The notes beneath the pieces are model-generated. The model saw only the letters and a list, made by a program, of their open reading frames with translations, was not told where the DNA came from and made no database searches. Position numbers and translations under genes: made by a program. Below, piece by piece: positions 1 to 9,203 of a stretch of 45,430 nt of DNA; the first letter of the stretch is position 1; every line of letters begins with the position of its first letter. Origin of the DNA: Autumnicola edwardsiae (GTDB lineage: Bacteria; Bacteroidota; Bacteroidia; Flavobacteriales; Flavobacteriaceae); contig NZ_JAVRHP010000023.1 in the NCBI RefSeq assembly GCF_031846505.1, positions 1 to 45,430 on the forward strand, written 5' to 3'.

Positions 1-336
1 CATCCCTCCCATAGCAGAACCTTCCACAACATAAGCCGCTCCAAGTGCTTCCGCTTCCGAATTACAAGAAAAATTGTCTCCGGGAAAAGAAGGAATTTTA
101 ACCGGCACGCTTAGCTGCTCCAGGTCTTTTTCCAATTCCTTATGTTTAGTTCCTTTATAACCTGAAAGTTGTGCAGAAATTTCTTTTTCAGAAATGGCAT
201 ATGCCACATAATTTTGAAAAAGCAGGTTTTTATACTCTTCCATAGAGATACTGTGGTCCATTATTCTACCGGCAGTGTTTTCCTCTTCTATTTGCCTGTG
301 GAGTTCTGTAGTAGCTTCTCTTAAATCAGTCAGCAT
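1..336 (-). CDS. Biliverdin-forming heme oxygenase (BphO/HemO type), C-terminus cut by window edge
   Basis: Only the first 112 residues lie in the window; the reading frame is open to base 1. The protein starts MLTDLREATTELH, with His13 in the position of the proximal heme ligand of bacterial heme oxygenases. The segment GAAYVVEGSAMGG (about residues 99-111) matches the distal-helix glycine region of the family. Heme oxygenases open heme to biliverdin, CO and iron in the cytoplasm. The ATG at 336 overlaps the stop of the upstream response regulator by 11 bases, so the genes are probably translationally coupled. Its place after a bacteriophytochrome indicates that it supplies the biliverdin chromophore. 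The ORF was read directly from the sequence. Family assignment is fairly sure; the catalytic second half is not visible. Confidence 0.85.
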   Translation of the reverse strand, partial: MLTDLREATTELHRQIEEENTAGRIMDHSISMEEYKNLLFQNYVAYAISEKEISAQLSGYKGTKHKELEKDLEQLSVPVKIPSFPGDNFSCNSEAEALGAAYVVEGSAMGGM

Positions 337-883
337 CTCTTTCTAATTTAATCTGGTCAATATTTTGTCTTATTTTGGTGAGATAATTCCGCTGTTCTTC
401 ACTATCGGCTTCAAAACCATCAAGATATCTGTATATCTGGTTCACCGCAATTTTGTTTTGCCTTATTTTCTCCCTCAATTCTTCCTTTTCAATCATATTA
501 AAAACTACCTGCTTAAATAAGGGCCTTAATTTATCACCCATTACTTTCATATGCTTCTTAAGGACAAACCCCGCAGCCCCGGTGAGAATGGTATTAGCTG
601 CCAACTCATCGTCGTCAATAGTTCCGGTGACAAAAATTAACGGTATACCGGCATCAAAATCCTTAACCAGCCCAAGCACATCAAGGCCTGTACAGGCCGG
701 TAAATTATAGTCTGATAAAATTACATCTGGTGCAAAATTCTGTAAAAGTTCAGATACCTCCTCAAGATTATCTGTTACTCTTATTTCTGGCTTCTCCACA
801 ATTTTCCTAATGTGATAGCTAATAAGGTCAGCATCAGTCTTTAGATCTTCGACCAGTAATATTCGTAAAGCTGTTTTAATCAT
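326..883 (-). CDS. Single-domain response regulator (CheY-like) of the phytochrome operon
   Basis: This is a receiver domain with a C-terminal tail of about 50 residues and no DNA-binding domain. I use the ATG at 883 because the protein then starts MIKTALRILLVEDL, the normal receiver beginning; an in-frame start at 928 would add 15 hydrophobic residues of no receiver character. With this start the acidic pocket is Glu12/Asp13, the phosphoacceptor is Asp58 (ILSDYNLP), Thr86 lies in FVTGT, and Lys109 is in VLKK. The tail is charged and probably helical. The gene follows the bacteriophytochrome by 52 bases and overlaps the heme oxygenase. It is the likely phosphate acceptor of one or both upstream kinases. 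Its output is unknown and probably acts through protein interaction. Confidence 0.9.
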   Translation of the reverse strand: MIKTALRILLVEDLKTDADLISYHIRKIVEKPEIRVTDNLEEVSELLQNFAPDVILSDYNLPACTGLDVLGLVKDFDAGIPLIFVTGTIDDDELAANTILTGAAGFVLKKHMKVMGDKLRPLFKQVVFNMIEKEELREKIRQNKIAVNQIYRYLDGFEADSEEQRNYLTKIRQNIDQIKLERDAD

Positions 884-935
884 TGCCAGAAATTCTGCTG
901 AAATTAGTAAAAAAAAGAACACCGTCAAAAACCCG

Positions 936-3158
936 CTATCCTTCCTTTAATGAAAAGAAAAAAGTAGTACCACTCCCGGGAACGGTTTCTACCCAAATTT
1001 TTCCTTTATGCTTCTCCACCACCCTTTTTGCAATGGCAAGACCTACCCCAGATCCCTGGTATCCGGCTCCTGCAAGACGGGAGAAAATTTCAAAAACTTT
1101 ATCGGCTTGTTCAGGATCAAAACCAATACCATTATCCTTTACAAAAATTACAGTTTCTGAATTTTTCGTCATAGATCCAATTTCGATAACGGGCTGTTTT
1201 TTTGCTGAAGAATATTTAAGGGCATTACCGATAAGATTATTCATCAACTGCGAAATCATCCGCCGGTCTGCCTCGATATTTGGCAAATTTCGACCTACAC
1301 TTATTTTTGCGTTGGGAAATTGAATCTCTAAATCTTTGGTTAGAATTATTTCTTTAACCAGCTCTTTTAATGAAAATTTCTGCTTAACAAGCTCTGTTTG
1401 TCCTACTTTGGCGTATGAAAGGATCTCTTCTATCAGCAAATCCATCTTTTCTACAGATGTCGTAATACTTTTTAAGGCATTTTGTCCAAAATCATCAAGT
1501 TTTGATGAATATTCTTCAGATAAAATATTCGCAAAGCCTTCTATACCCCGCAAAGGCGCTCTTAAATCATGAGAGACGCTGTAACTAAAGGTTTTAAGCT
1601 CTTTATTTGCTTCAGAGAGGCTATTATTTAATTCTTCAATTTCGTTCTTTTGCTTTTTCACTAGAAAATGGGTGAGACTGTCCTGAAGGGCCATTGCAGC
1701 CTCCAGGTCATATTTTTCCCAATTTGAAGCCACGCCAGATACTTCCTGCGTCCAGCGTTCAAAAGACTTTCTGGGGCTTAAATATTCTATTCCATCTTTT
1801 ACAACTCCATTCTTCTTCGGGTTACCTCCCCAACTTACTGTATTGGAGCTTTGCGGTCTAAACCACATGATAAATCCCTCATCTTCCTCTCCTATTCTCA
1901 CAGTTAATATTCCGGAAGCGGTTTCTTTAAATTTTTCAGCAGGAGCATAATGCTTTGAGAGGTTTTTGCTTTGGAAAAGCCTTTCATTCTTATTATTAAG
2001 AAAATCAAAGATTAGAGAAATAACATCTTCCTGCTTTGGGGTATTACCGGCAAGGCTCAAATTCCCTTTATAGTAAACAGCACCGCCACCACAATTTACA
2101 ATACCGGTAAAACCGGGATTGTAAACGGTTAGCGCCTTCGCAATATCAGAATGTGAATATAAATGTGAAACCAGTTCTTTTCTAATCTTTTCAGACTTTT
2201 CTCTTTCCTTTAAAAAAGTATCAGAAGTTCTTTGGGCCAGTTTATTGGAAAAAATTTGTGTAAGAAATTTACAAGACTGCCTCTGGTGATAATTGACAAA
2301 TTTTGGACGGGAGTGATGGCAAGCCAAAAGACCCCACAGTTTTCCGTTTAAGATAATGGCAGCAGTAAGAGAAGCTCCAACCTTCATGTTCTTTAAATAT
2401 TCTATATGAATAGGTGAAACTCCCCGCAACTCTGATTTTGAAATGTTAAGCGGCCTATTCGTAATTGGTGAAACAGGCGGCTGAATTTCAGAAGCTTTAT
2501 AGTGAACGTCACTGATGATACGCACGCCTTGTTTAAGAAATATTTCGCGCGCCGGTTTTGGGATATCTGTTGCGGGATAATTTAATCCCAGCCAACTTTC
2601 CAACTCCTTTTCCTTTACCTCAGCTACCACCTCTCCATTCCATTCTTCGTCAAACCGGTACATCATTACGCGATCATAATCGAACAAATATTTGACCAGC
2701 GACACAGCCTGCTGACACATCTCTGCAACAGAGTTTGTCTCATCAATTTCATTAAGGATTTTTGTTAGCTGTTCCTGAAAAATTATTGGATCTATAAAAT
2801 CACCGGAAGGTTCTATATCCAGCACAAGATGATCTCCCGAGATATGCGGAATCATAAAAAACCGCGAGCCGTTTAAACTAACTTCCCCCGGAAGCAATGT
2901 ATTTTCTTCTGAAAGATTTTTTTGCAGCTTCTTAACTTCTTCTAAAGGTAATATTGCAGAAAGTGGCCTGGACAGAACATCCTGAAATTTAAAACCCAGT
3001 AATTCTTCTATATTTCTACTGCATTGGGTAATTTTAAAATCTAATTTGTTACAGATAAGGATCACCCCGTGTGCCTGGGATTGTGGAATAATATGAATGG
3101 GTTCTCTATCGCAATTGGTTATGTTCACTTCACCAGGCCCATCAAGGTCTACAGCCAT
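936..3158 (-). CDS. Bacteriophytochrome histidine kinase
   Basis: This 740-residue red/far-red photoreceptor kinase has the order PAS (about 15-115), GAF (about 130-310), PHY (about 325-510), HisKA and HATPase. Cys16 in NCDREPIHI is in the biliverdin attachment position of bacteriophytochromes. The GAF domain carries PATDIP, SPIHIEYL and ACHH, the motifs that hold the chromophore. The PHY tongue shows WFRPQ and PRKSF. The phosphorylated His is His530 in SYSVSHDLRAPL; the N box (NNLIGNALKYS), DNGIGF and GSGVGLA complete the ATP site. It starts 3 bases after the stop of the CheB-CheR kinase and is followed by a response regulator and a heme oxygenase, the usual partners. The photosensory motifs I can check are intact, so it is probably functional. 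Confidence 0.96.
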   Translation of the reverse strand: MAVDLDGPGEVNITNCDREPIHIIPQSQAHGVILICNKLDFKITQCSRNIEELLGFKFQDVLSRPLSAILPLEEVKKLQKNLSEENTLLPGEVSLNGSRFFMIPHISGDHLVLDIEPSGDFIDPIIFQEQLTKILNEIDETNSVAEMCQQAVSLVKYLFDYDRVMMYRFDEEWNGEVVAEVKEKELESWLGLNYPATDIPKPAREIFLKQGVRIISDVHYKASEIQPPVSPITNRPLNISKSELRGVSPIHIEYLKNMKVGASLTAAIILNGKLWGLLACHHSRPKFVNYHQRQSCKFLTQIFSNKLAQRTSDTFLKEREKSEKIRKELVSHLYSHSDIAKALTVYNPGFTGIVNCGGGAVYYKGNLSLAGNTPKQEDVISLIFDFLNNKNERLFQSKNLSKHYAPAEKFKETASGILTVRIGEEDEGFIMWFRPQSSNTVSWGGNPKKNGVVKDGIEYLSPRKSFERWTQEVSGVASNWEKYDLEAAMALQDSLTHFLVKKQKNEIEELNNSLSEANKELKTFSYSVSHDLRAPLRGIEGFANILSEEYSSKLDDFGQNALKSITTSVEKMDLLIEEILSYAKVGQTELVKQKFSLKELVKEIILTKDLEIQFPNAKISVGRNLPNIEADRRMISQLMNNLIGNALKYSSAKKQPVIEIGSMTKNSETVIFVKDNGIGFDPEQADKVFEIFSRLAGAGYQGSGVGLAIAKRVVEKHKGKIWVETVPGSGTTFFFSLKEG

Positions 3159-3161
3159 AAA

Positions 3162-6100
3162 TTATTTTCTTTTAATCTTGAAGTAAAAAGTACTTCCAAC
3201 ACCCGGTTGTGAATCGACCCATAATGTTCCTTCATGTAATAGAACTATTTTTTCTACATGAGCCAGTCCTACCCCGGTTCCCTCATATTTTTCTTCAGTA
3301 GGAACGCGGTTAAAAATGGTGAAAATTTCTTTTTGATCTTCTTCAGAAATACCAATCCCGTTGTCCATTACAGAAAAGACCCAGTAATCTCCTTCCTGGT
3401 AAGCTGAAATCCTGATTTCGGGATCACGGTCCTTTGCCTTATACTTTAAAGCATTACTTAGTAAATTCTGAAAAAGCAGCCTTAATTCCACTTCATAAGC
3501 TTTTACTTTAGGTAAAGAACCTACATGCACTTTAGCCCGTGTGTCGCGGATTCTCTTACCTAAGTCATACTTCACAACTTCAACCACTTCTTTGGTATTA
3601 ACAAGTGTCTTTTTGGTATTCCTTCCAATCCTGGAATGATCCAGCAGTGCCTTTATCTGATTGGCCAACCTGTTGGAAGCTTCATCTATATATGAAAGAT
3701 ACTCCCTGCCCTTATCATCAAGTTTTGAAGCATAGATTTTCCCCAAAATATCACTACCAAATTTAATGGTGGATAAAGGTTCCTGCAAATCATGGGAACA
3801 AATAGAAACAAATTGTTCCAGGTCCCGGTTTGCTCTTATAAGATCTGCCTTTTGTTCTTTTAGCTCTTCCTGAGCACGTTTTAATGCAGAAATATCCACA
3901 CAGGTGAATCTATGAGTAACTCCATTCCCATCACCGTCCATTTCTACGGTAGCATTCATTATTATAGGAATAACCTCTCCAGACCTCGTTACCATGTCCT
4001 GCTCTACATTCTTCAATTCCCCTTTTTCCCTGAATATTTTATTCAGTCGTAGTGCTTCCACCTGGTAATCTGCATTGTAAAGTTCAAAAAACGGTTTTCC
4101 TATTAATTCAGTTTTGGATGCGTAGCCCAGTTTCTCCACTGCTTCGGTATTACACTGTACAACTTCAGAAGTACTTGGATCAATACTGAAATGCATAACG
4201 GGATCTTCCTCGTAGAAAGACTTAAATCGTTTTTCGCTCGCAATTAATTTCCCGCGAGATTTTTCAAGCATTTCAATATCTATAAAAGTAACCACGACTC
4301 CGCTTATTCTTCCGGCGGAATTACGGTATGCTGAAATTCGTCTTAAATAGGGTTTTCCCTGTTTGGAGAAAATTTGCTTCTCCAGGGTCTTTCCGCTTTT
4401 AAGAACCCTTTTGCAACGCTCAATTAGGTTCGCCTTACCGATACTACTTACGAAATGTTCTATGGGTCTCCCTTCATCGGAATTAAGAAAGCTGAAATGT
4501 TCTTTAATTGAAGGTGTAAATTTCCTGATTCTCAGCTCACTGTCCAGGAAAATCGTCCCTATCTGGGTGCTTTCCAGCAGGTTGTTCATATCTGCATTTA
4601 GAGCGGCCAAATCGTCCATCTTCTGAACATTTTCGGCATTTACTGTATTTATCTCTTCATTTACACTCTGTAGCTCTTCATTGGTACTTTGCAGTTCCTC
4701 ATTGGAAGCCAGCAACTCTTCATTTGCAGACTGAAGTTCTTCATTGCTCCTTTCAATTTCCTGTAAGGAATGCTGAAGGTCTTCCTTGGTTTTCTTCAGC
4801 TCATCTTCCAGTTCTGCAATATGTTGTTCGGTTCTGCTGCTAAGGGTTACCTTTTCTACCTCTTTTATTTTGGAATGATCTACTTCCTTTTCAATAAACG
4901 TGAGCACAAAATTAACATCATCATCCAATTGCTCCTGTACAAAAGGTTTTACAATTAAATCCAGCGCCTTCGTTTCTCCCTGATGTTTATATACGGCATC
5001 CCTGTATATCGCTTTTGTATTTTCGTTCCTGGCTTTCTTTATTGTAGATAAAAGGACATGTTTAAGGTCTGTACCAATCATATCCATGAGGTTTATGGAA
5101 AAACCACTCACAGGAAGATTAGCATATTTTCTAAATTCCCCAATTGCCTGAAGAATATTATATTCTGAATCTACAAAAACGCTTGCTCCACCAAACTGTT
5201 CCAGAATAGCTTCATTAAGCTCGAGGACATATTTGTTTTTGGTATTGTTGACCGGCGTATCTGTTTTTCTATTTTTCTTGATCTTCGATTTTTTGTGAAC
5301 CCGGGCTGCTGAGGAACGAAGGGTTTCTACCTCTATACTCCTGCGCGGGTTAACGTTGCGAAAAATTTTCCACTTCCTGCTTACATCCTCAAAATAGTCC
5401 TGATGGCTCTGTACGCTCTCACTCGTTCCCAAAACTAAATACCCGTCTTCTTTTAATCCGTAGTGCAAGACATTTAATGCCTTTTGCTGAATAGAAGGTT
5501 GGAAATAAATAAGAAGATTTCTACACAACACCATGTCCATCCTGCTAAACGGTGGATTTTTAATCACGTTATGCTTAGAAAAAATCACCATCCTGCGTAT
5601 TCTCTCCACAACTTGATAACCGTTTGTCCTGCTAACCAGGTATTTTTGAACAAGGTTAGGTGCTATATCTGCGATAATACTTTCAGGATAAAAAGCTTTA
5701 CTACCTATTTCAAGATGCTTCTCTGCAATATCTGTAGCAAATATTTTTACTTCAATGTCTTTATTTTGTCTCTCAAGCTCCTCGCTTATTAGCATTCCTA
5801 AAGAATAGGCTTCCTCTCCTGTACTACAGGCCACATCCCAAACTTTTAGGATATCCCCATCTTTCTTTTTATTCAAAATTTCAGGAATAACTTCATCCTC
5901 CATTAATTCCCATACTTTGGAGTCTCTAAAAAATTTAGTTACTCCAATAAGAAACTCCCTGTATAAAAAGCCAACCTCCTCTGGATTGGATTTTAAAATT
6001 TCATAATAATCTTCCAAAGAGCTGCACTTGCAAACATTTACGCGCCTGGCAATCCTCCTGGCCAAAGTAGAATATTTATATTCGCTGAAATCGAGTTCAG

Positions 6101-6800
6101 TTTCTCTGTTAATGAGATCAAGAATTTTTGAGAGGGAATTTCCATCATATTCAAAATCTTCTTCAGAAAAATTTACTACGGTAGGGGCATTAATAAAATT
6201 TGACAATTCTGAACCCATAGAAGCAACAGGTAATACGTAATCTACCAGGCCTGTATTAATGGCGCTGTGAGGCATCCCGTTAAATTTAGCTTCAGCAGGA
6301 TCCTGCACCATCACCATACCATTCGCTTCCTTAATTGCTCTAATTCCTCTTGTACCATCGCTACCCGTACCACTTAGAATCACCGCAATTGCCTTATCTT
6401 TCTTGAACTTGGCAAGGGAAGTGAGGAAGATATCTATTGGTAAATTTAATTTTTGATCTTTTGGTTTCTTTAGAAGGTGAAGCTTGTCATCTTCAATCAT
6501 TAAGTTGTTTACCGGCGGAATTAAATAAATTTTCCCCGGAAGTATCTCCATCCTGTTACTAATTTGTACTATAGGAAGTTTTGCCGTTTTAGACAAAATT
6601 TCCCCCATCATACTCTTATAATCCGGTGAAAGATGCTGAATTACAACATAAGTACTATTATCTTTTTCAGAAATATTACTAAAAAAATCCTGCAAAGCCT
6701 CCAGACCTCCTGCGCTTGCCCCTACGGCAATTATCCTGGAGTTCTCAACAGGTACGTGGGTTGTAGAAATTTGAGTCAGAATATTATCATTTTTAGTCAT
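3162..6800 (-). CDS. CheB-CheR-PAS-histidine kinase fusion protein
   Basis: This is a 1212-residue multidomain sensor. Residues 20-200 are a CheB methylesterase domain without receiver, with Ser29 (VGASAGG), His56 (IQHLSPD) and Asp148 (GTGSDGT) as the catalytic triad. Residues about 215-490 are CheR methyltransferase, with the SAM motif DVACSTGEEAYSLG and RNLLIYF. A coiled coil of repeated NEELQS units (about 655-725) follows, then two PAS domains, HisKA with His1003 (CSHDLQEPL), and HATPase with DNGIGIS and GTGVGLA. Such fusions are known in many bacteria, often outside classical chemotaxis. No chemoreceptor gene is visible here. It is the first gene of the light operon and may add a methylation- or redox-like input to the same response regulator, which is an inference. 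Confidence 0.93.
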   Translation of the reverse strand: MTKNDNILTQISTTHVPVENSRIIAVGASAGGLEALQDFFSNISEKDNSTYVVIQHLSPDYKSMMGEILSKTAKLPIVQISNRMEILPGKIYLIPPVNNLMIEDDKLHLLKKPKDQKLNLPIDIFLTSLAKFKKDKAIAVILSGTGSDGTRGIRAIKEANGMVMVQDPAEAKFNGMPHSAINTGLVDYVLPVASMGSELSNFINAPTVVNFSEEDFEYDGNSLSKILDLINRETELDFSEYKYSTLARRIARRVNVCKCSSLEDYYEILKSNPEEVGFLYREFLIGVTKFFRDSKVWELMEDEVIPEILNKKKDGDILKVWDVACSTGEEAYSLGMLISEELERQNKDIEVKIFATDIAEKHLEIGSKAFYPESIIADIAPNLVQKYLVSRTNGYQVVERIRRMVIFSKHNVIKNPPFSRMDMVLCRNLLIYFQPSIQQKALNVLHYGLKEDGYLVLGTSESVQSHQDYFEDVSRKWKIFRNVNPRRSIEVETLRSSAARVHKKSKIKKNRKTDTPVNNTKNKYVLELNEAILEQFGGASVFVDSEYNILQAIGEFRKYANLPVSGFSINLMDMIGTDLKHVLLSTIKKARNENTKAIYRDAVYKHQGETKALDLIVKPFVQEQLDDDVNFVLTFIEKEVDHSKIKEVEKVTLSSRTEQHIAELEDELKKTKEDLQHSLQEIERSNEELQSANEELLASNEELQSTNEELQSVNEEINTVNAENVQKMDDLAALNADMNNLLESTQIGTIFLDSELRIRKFTPSIKEHFSFLNSDEGRPIEHFVSSIGKANLIERCKRVLKSGKTLEKQIFSKQGKPYLRRISAYRNSAGRISGVVVTFIDIEMLEKSRGKLIASEKRFKSFYEEDPVMHFSIDPSTSEVVQCNTEAVEKLGYASKTELIGKPFFELYNADYQVEALRLNKIFREKGELKNVEQDMVTRSGEVIPIIMNATVEMDGDGNGVTHRFTCVDISALKRAQEELKEQKADLIRANRDLEQFVSICSHDLQEPLSTIKFGSDILGKIYASKLDDKGREYLSYIDEASNRLANQIKALLDHSRIGRNTKKTLVNTKEVVEVVKYDLGKRIRDTRAKVHVGSLPKVKAYEVELRLLFQNLLSNALKYKAKDRDPEIRISAYQEGDYWVFSVMDNGIGISEEDQKEIFTIFNRVPTEEKYEGTGVGLAHVEKIVLLHEGTLWVDSQPGVGSTFYFKIKRK

Positions 6801-6841
6801 TGTGATTGGCGTAGTTCTTTTTAAGAAAGAATTAAAAAGAT

Positions 6842-6849
6842 CAAAAATA
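6842..6849 (-). promoter_or_regulatory. Candidate -7 promoter box of the light-signalling operon
   Basis: On the minus strand these bases read TATTTTTG, a perfect match to the Bacteroidota -7 consensus TAnnTTTG, about 42 bases before the CheB-CheR-kinase ATG at 6800. No TTG stands at the expected -33 distance, so support is partial. Confidence 0.3.
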
Positions 6850-7358
6850 ATCGTTAATACCCACTATTACTTAGTGATTTCGCACAATTATGAACCTATA
6901 TCAAACAAAAGTTGCGCCTATTACTCTTATAGACCTTTAAATATAATAGTAAAATTCTTAAAAGATCACAATTTAACTCTGTCTAATGTTAAAAAGTGTT
7001 AATCACATCTTAAAACTAACGTTCTGCTTGATTATGGCTTCAAAAAGCTACGGAAATATAGCTGTGGAATTTCTGCATTGACTGTTGATGGTAACCACAA
7101 AAATTACCAGTTTCCAATAAATTTATTCCTTTGTAAGTAGCTTTGGACTTGACCAAAATCATACAAAAAAGCAGGAAATACTGCCATTATTGCAGATTTC
7201 TGCCAAACCGTAACTTATAGCGTTTAAGAATTATGAATTCAAAAAAAGGATTCTCTTTATTTGCCCTTTATTTGTTACTCTTTTGATTTCCATTTCGTCG
7301 TCTTCCATCTTTTTTTCCCACCAAGGTCTTATATACGTAGGCTGAGCCAGATGTTTTT

Positions 7359-7390
7359 TTGATCGTAAAACCTAAAGATGCCTAATTTTC
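7359..7390 (+). promoter_or_regulatory. Candidate promoter of proC-proB-proA
   Basis: TTG at 7359-7361 and TAATTTTC at 7383-7390 (7 of 8 to TAnnTTTG) are 21 bases apart, a normal Bacteroidota spacing. It would give a 5' leader of about 165 bases before proC. Chance matches are common in such AT-rich DNA. Confidence 0.25.
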
Positions 7391-7563
7391 CATCTTTTTT
7401 ACAATCTTGATTTTTGCGATTCGCTCTATTTAAGCTAACTTATAACCGGTTCGGCATGCGGGAAATCCCTTTTTTCGGAATGCTTGCATGATGTTTGAAC
7501 CCTAACGGAAAGAATTATTTTTTAAATTAAAAATCTGAAAATTAATTAACCAAATAAATAGAA

Positions 7564-8373
7564 ATGAAAGTACTAGTTATCGGAGCAGGAAATATGGGTC
7601 TTACTTATGCGGAAGGCATGGCACAATCGAGCATGCTAAATCGCAAAAACCTGATGATTTTTGACAAGTCAGCAGAAGTATTAACATCTTTAAGCAGTAT
7701 TGATCATTTTGATGTTTTTGACAAGATTGAAGACTGCCTTCCTGAAGCCGACGTTGTTTTTCTGGCTGTAAAACCCTACCACTGTGAAGGCCTTTTCGAA
7801 GAGATTAAACCATACGTAAATAGCCAGCAGATATTTGTATCACTAATGGCGGGAATTACTATTAAAAAAATACAGGACGGTCTTGATGTAAAAAAAGTAG
7901 TAAGATCTATGCCTAACCTGCCGGCCCAGGTAGGAAAAGGAGTTACCTCCTATACAGAAGCACAGGAAGTCTCCAGGGTAGAGCTTTTAATGATTAGAAA
8001 TCTCCTGGACACTACAGGAGAATCTATAAGGGTAAAGAATGAAAACTTTATAGACGCTTCAACAGGAATTTCTGGAAGTGGACCGGCTTATGTGTTTTAT
8101 TTTATGCAATCTATGTTGGAAGCAGCGTTAAAAATGGGCTTCTCACAACACGATTCCAAAGTTCTTGTAAGTCAGACTTTTGAAGGGGCTGTAGAGCTCT
8201 TTAACCAGTCAGATCTTTCTCCAAATACCTGGATGGAAAGGGTCGCTTCCAAAGGAGGGACCACCAGGGCAGCATTGGATTCTATGGAAGATAACAACGT
8301 TAAAGAACTTATTAAAGAAGCCGCTTACGCAGCATTTGACAGGGCGGTTGAACTTGGAAAAGAAGAAGCATAA
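7564..8373 (+). CDS. proC: Pyrroline-5-carboxylate reductase
   Basis: ProC reduces 1-pyrroline-5-carboxylate to proline with NAD(P)H, the last step of proline synthesis, in the cytoplasm. The 269 residues begin KVLVIGAGNMG, the Rossmann dinucleotide site. The C-terminal dimer domain carries the family signature TGISGSGPAYVFYF and SKGGTTRAALDSM. The length is typical. The ATG at 7564 follows an A-rich stretch, as usual in this phylum. It is the first gene of a proC-proB-proA operon with 28 bases to proB. All three proline-specific enzymes are therefore co-transcribed, with the reductase placed first. Confidence 0.97.
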   Translation: MKVLVIGAGNMGLTYAEGMAQSSMLNRKNLMIFDKSAEVLTSLSSIDHFDVFDKIEDCLPEADVVFLAVKPYHCEGLFEEIKPYVNSQQIFVSLMAGITIKKIQDGLDVKKVVRSMPNLPAQVGKGVTSYTEAQEVSRVELLMIRNLLDTTGESIRVKNENFIDASTGISGSGPAYVFYFMQSMLEAALKMGFSQHDSKVLVSQTFEGAVELFNQSDLSPNTWMERVASKGGTTRAALDSMEDNNVKELIKEAAYAAFDRAVELGKEEA

Positions 8374-8401
8374 TTTAATTATTATCTGTAAAATCGAAAA
8401 A

Positions 8402-9172
8402 ATGGATAAGAAAAGAATAGTTGTAAAGGTCGGAACCAACGTAATGACCAATAAAGATAATAGAATAGTAGGCCCGGTATTAAAAAACCTGGTAAGGCAA
8501 ATCGCCACTTTATATGAGCAGGATGTTCATGTAGTACTTGTTTCTTCAGGTTCTGCGATTGCCGGTAAAGAAATACTCGGAGAAATAAATATTACAGATC
8601 CGTCTAAAAGAAGGCAGGTATTTTCTTCAGTAGGACAACCTCGTATGATGCGGCATTATTATAGTATTTTCCATGACTACGGAATGCGCTGCGCACAGGT
8701 TTTGGCTACAAAAAGAGATTTTAGTCCCGGTATCCACAGGGAAAATATGATTAACTGTTATGAATCATTATTGTCTGAAGGAATAATTCCTATTGCGAAT
8801 GAAGATGACGCGGTATCAGTAACCATGTCTATGTTTTCGGATAATGATGAACTGGCAAGTCTCGTGGCAGAATTGATTGGAGCCGATTCTCTTATTATCC
8901 TTAGTGATACTGACGGACTCTACACGGGCCATCCGGATGATGAAGATTCAGAAAAGCTAAATAAAGTTCAGGTTGATCAAAACGTTGAAAAATACGTACA
9001 GGAATCTGGAAAAGGTGAAGGTGAAGGCCGTGGCGGTATGGAGTCCAAAATTAAAATCGCTAAAAGTACCGCTTCCAAGAATATTACAACCTATATCGCA
9101 AATGGAAAAAACGAAAATGTAATATTGGATATTGTGGCTGGTAAACCCGTAGGTACAAAGTTTACCGCATAA
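8402..9172 (+). CDS. proB: Glutamate 5-kinase, short form without PUA domain
   Basis: ProB phosphorylates the gamma-carboxyl of glutamate, the first and usually proline-inhibited step of proline synthesis. I choose the ATG at 8402 (MDKKRIVVKVGTN): an earlier in-frame start at 8336 would run 38 bases into proC and add residues with no kinase similarity. The product is 256 residues of amino-acid kinase fold with VVKVGTNVM, LVSSGSAIAG, ANEDDAVSV and LSDTDGLYT. It ends where many ProB enzymes (about 370 residues) continue into an RNA-binding-like PUA domain; that domain is absent. It lies between proC and proA with gaps of 28 and 31 bases. Confidence 0.96.
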   Translation: MDKKRIVVKVGTNVMTNKDNRIVGPVLKNLVRQIATLYEQDVHVVLVSSGSAIAGKEILGEINITDPSKRRQVFSSVGQPRMMRHYYSIFHDYGMRCAQVLATKRDFSPGIHRENMINCYESLLSEGIIPIANEDDAVSVTMSMFSDNDELASLVAELIGADSLIILSDTDGLYTGHPDDEDSEKLNKVQVDQNVEKYVQESGKGEGEGRGGMESKIKIAKSTASKNITTYIANGKNENVILDIVAGKPVGTKFTA

Positions 9173-9203
9173 ATAAATAAGTAGAACTAAAAAAATTATA
9201 GCA

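Larger units (their letters stand above)
6801..7563. other. 763-base intergenic region between divergent operons
   Basis: The minus-strand sensor operon and the plus-strand proC operon diverge from here. I see no ORF with coding character; the open frame at 6802-7002 is AT-rich and low in complexity. The region holds a candidate promoter for each side (listed separately), a short GCAGA-TT-TCTGC inverted repeat near 7192-7203 and a GGGAAATCCC palindrome near 7460. I see no RNA gene or known riboswitch. Its size leaves room for a small RNA that I cannot recognise by eye. Confidence 0.5.

Noticed and set aside
883..1323. 146-codon open frame on the plus strand inside the phytochrome gene
   Set aside because: It is antisense to strongly conserved kinase motifs and has no recognisable protein character.
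6802..7002. 66-codon plus-strand frame upstream of the sensor operon
   Set aside because: AT-rich low-complexity residues with no domain; it lies over the promoter area of the divergent operon.
8336..8401. Upstream in-frame start of proB overlapping proC
   Set aside because: The extra 22 residues have no similarity to glutamate kinases, and ATG 8402 gives the normal MDKKRIVVKVGTN start after a 28-base gap.
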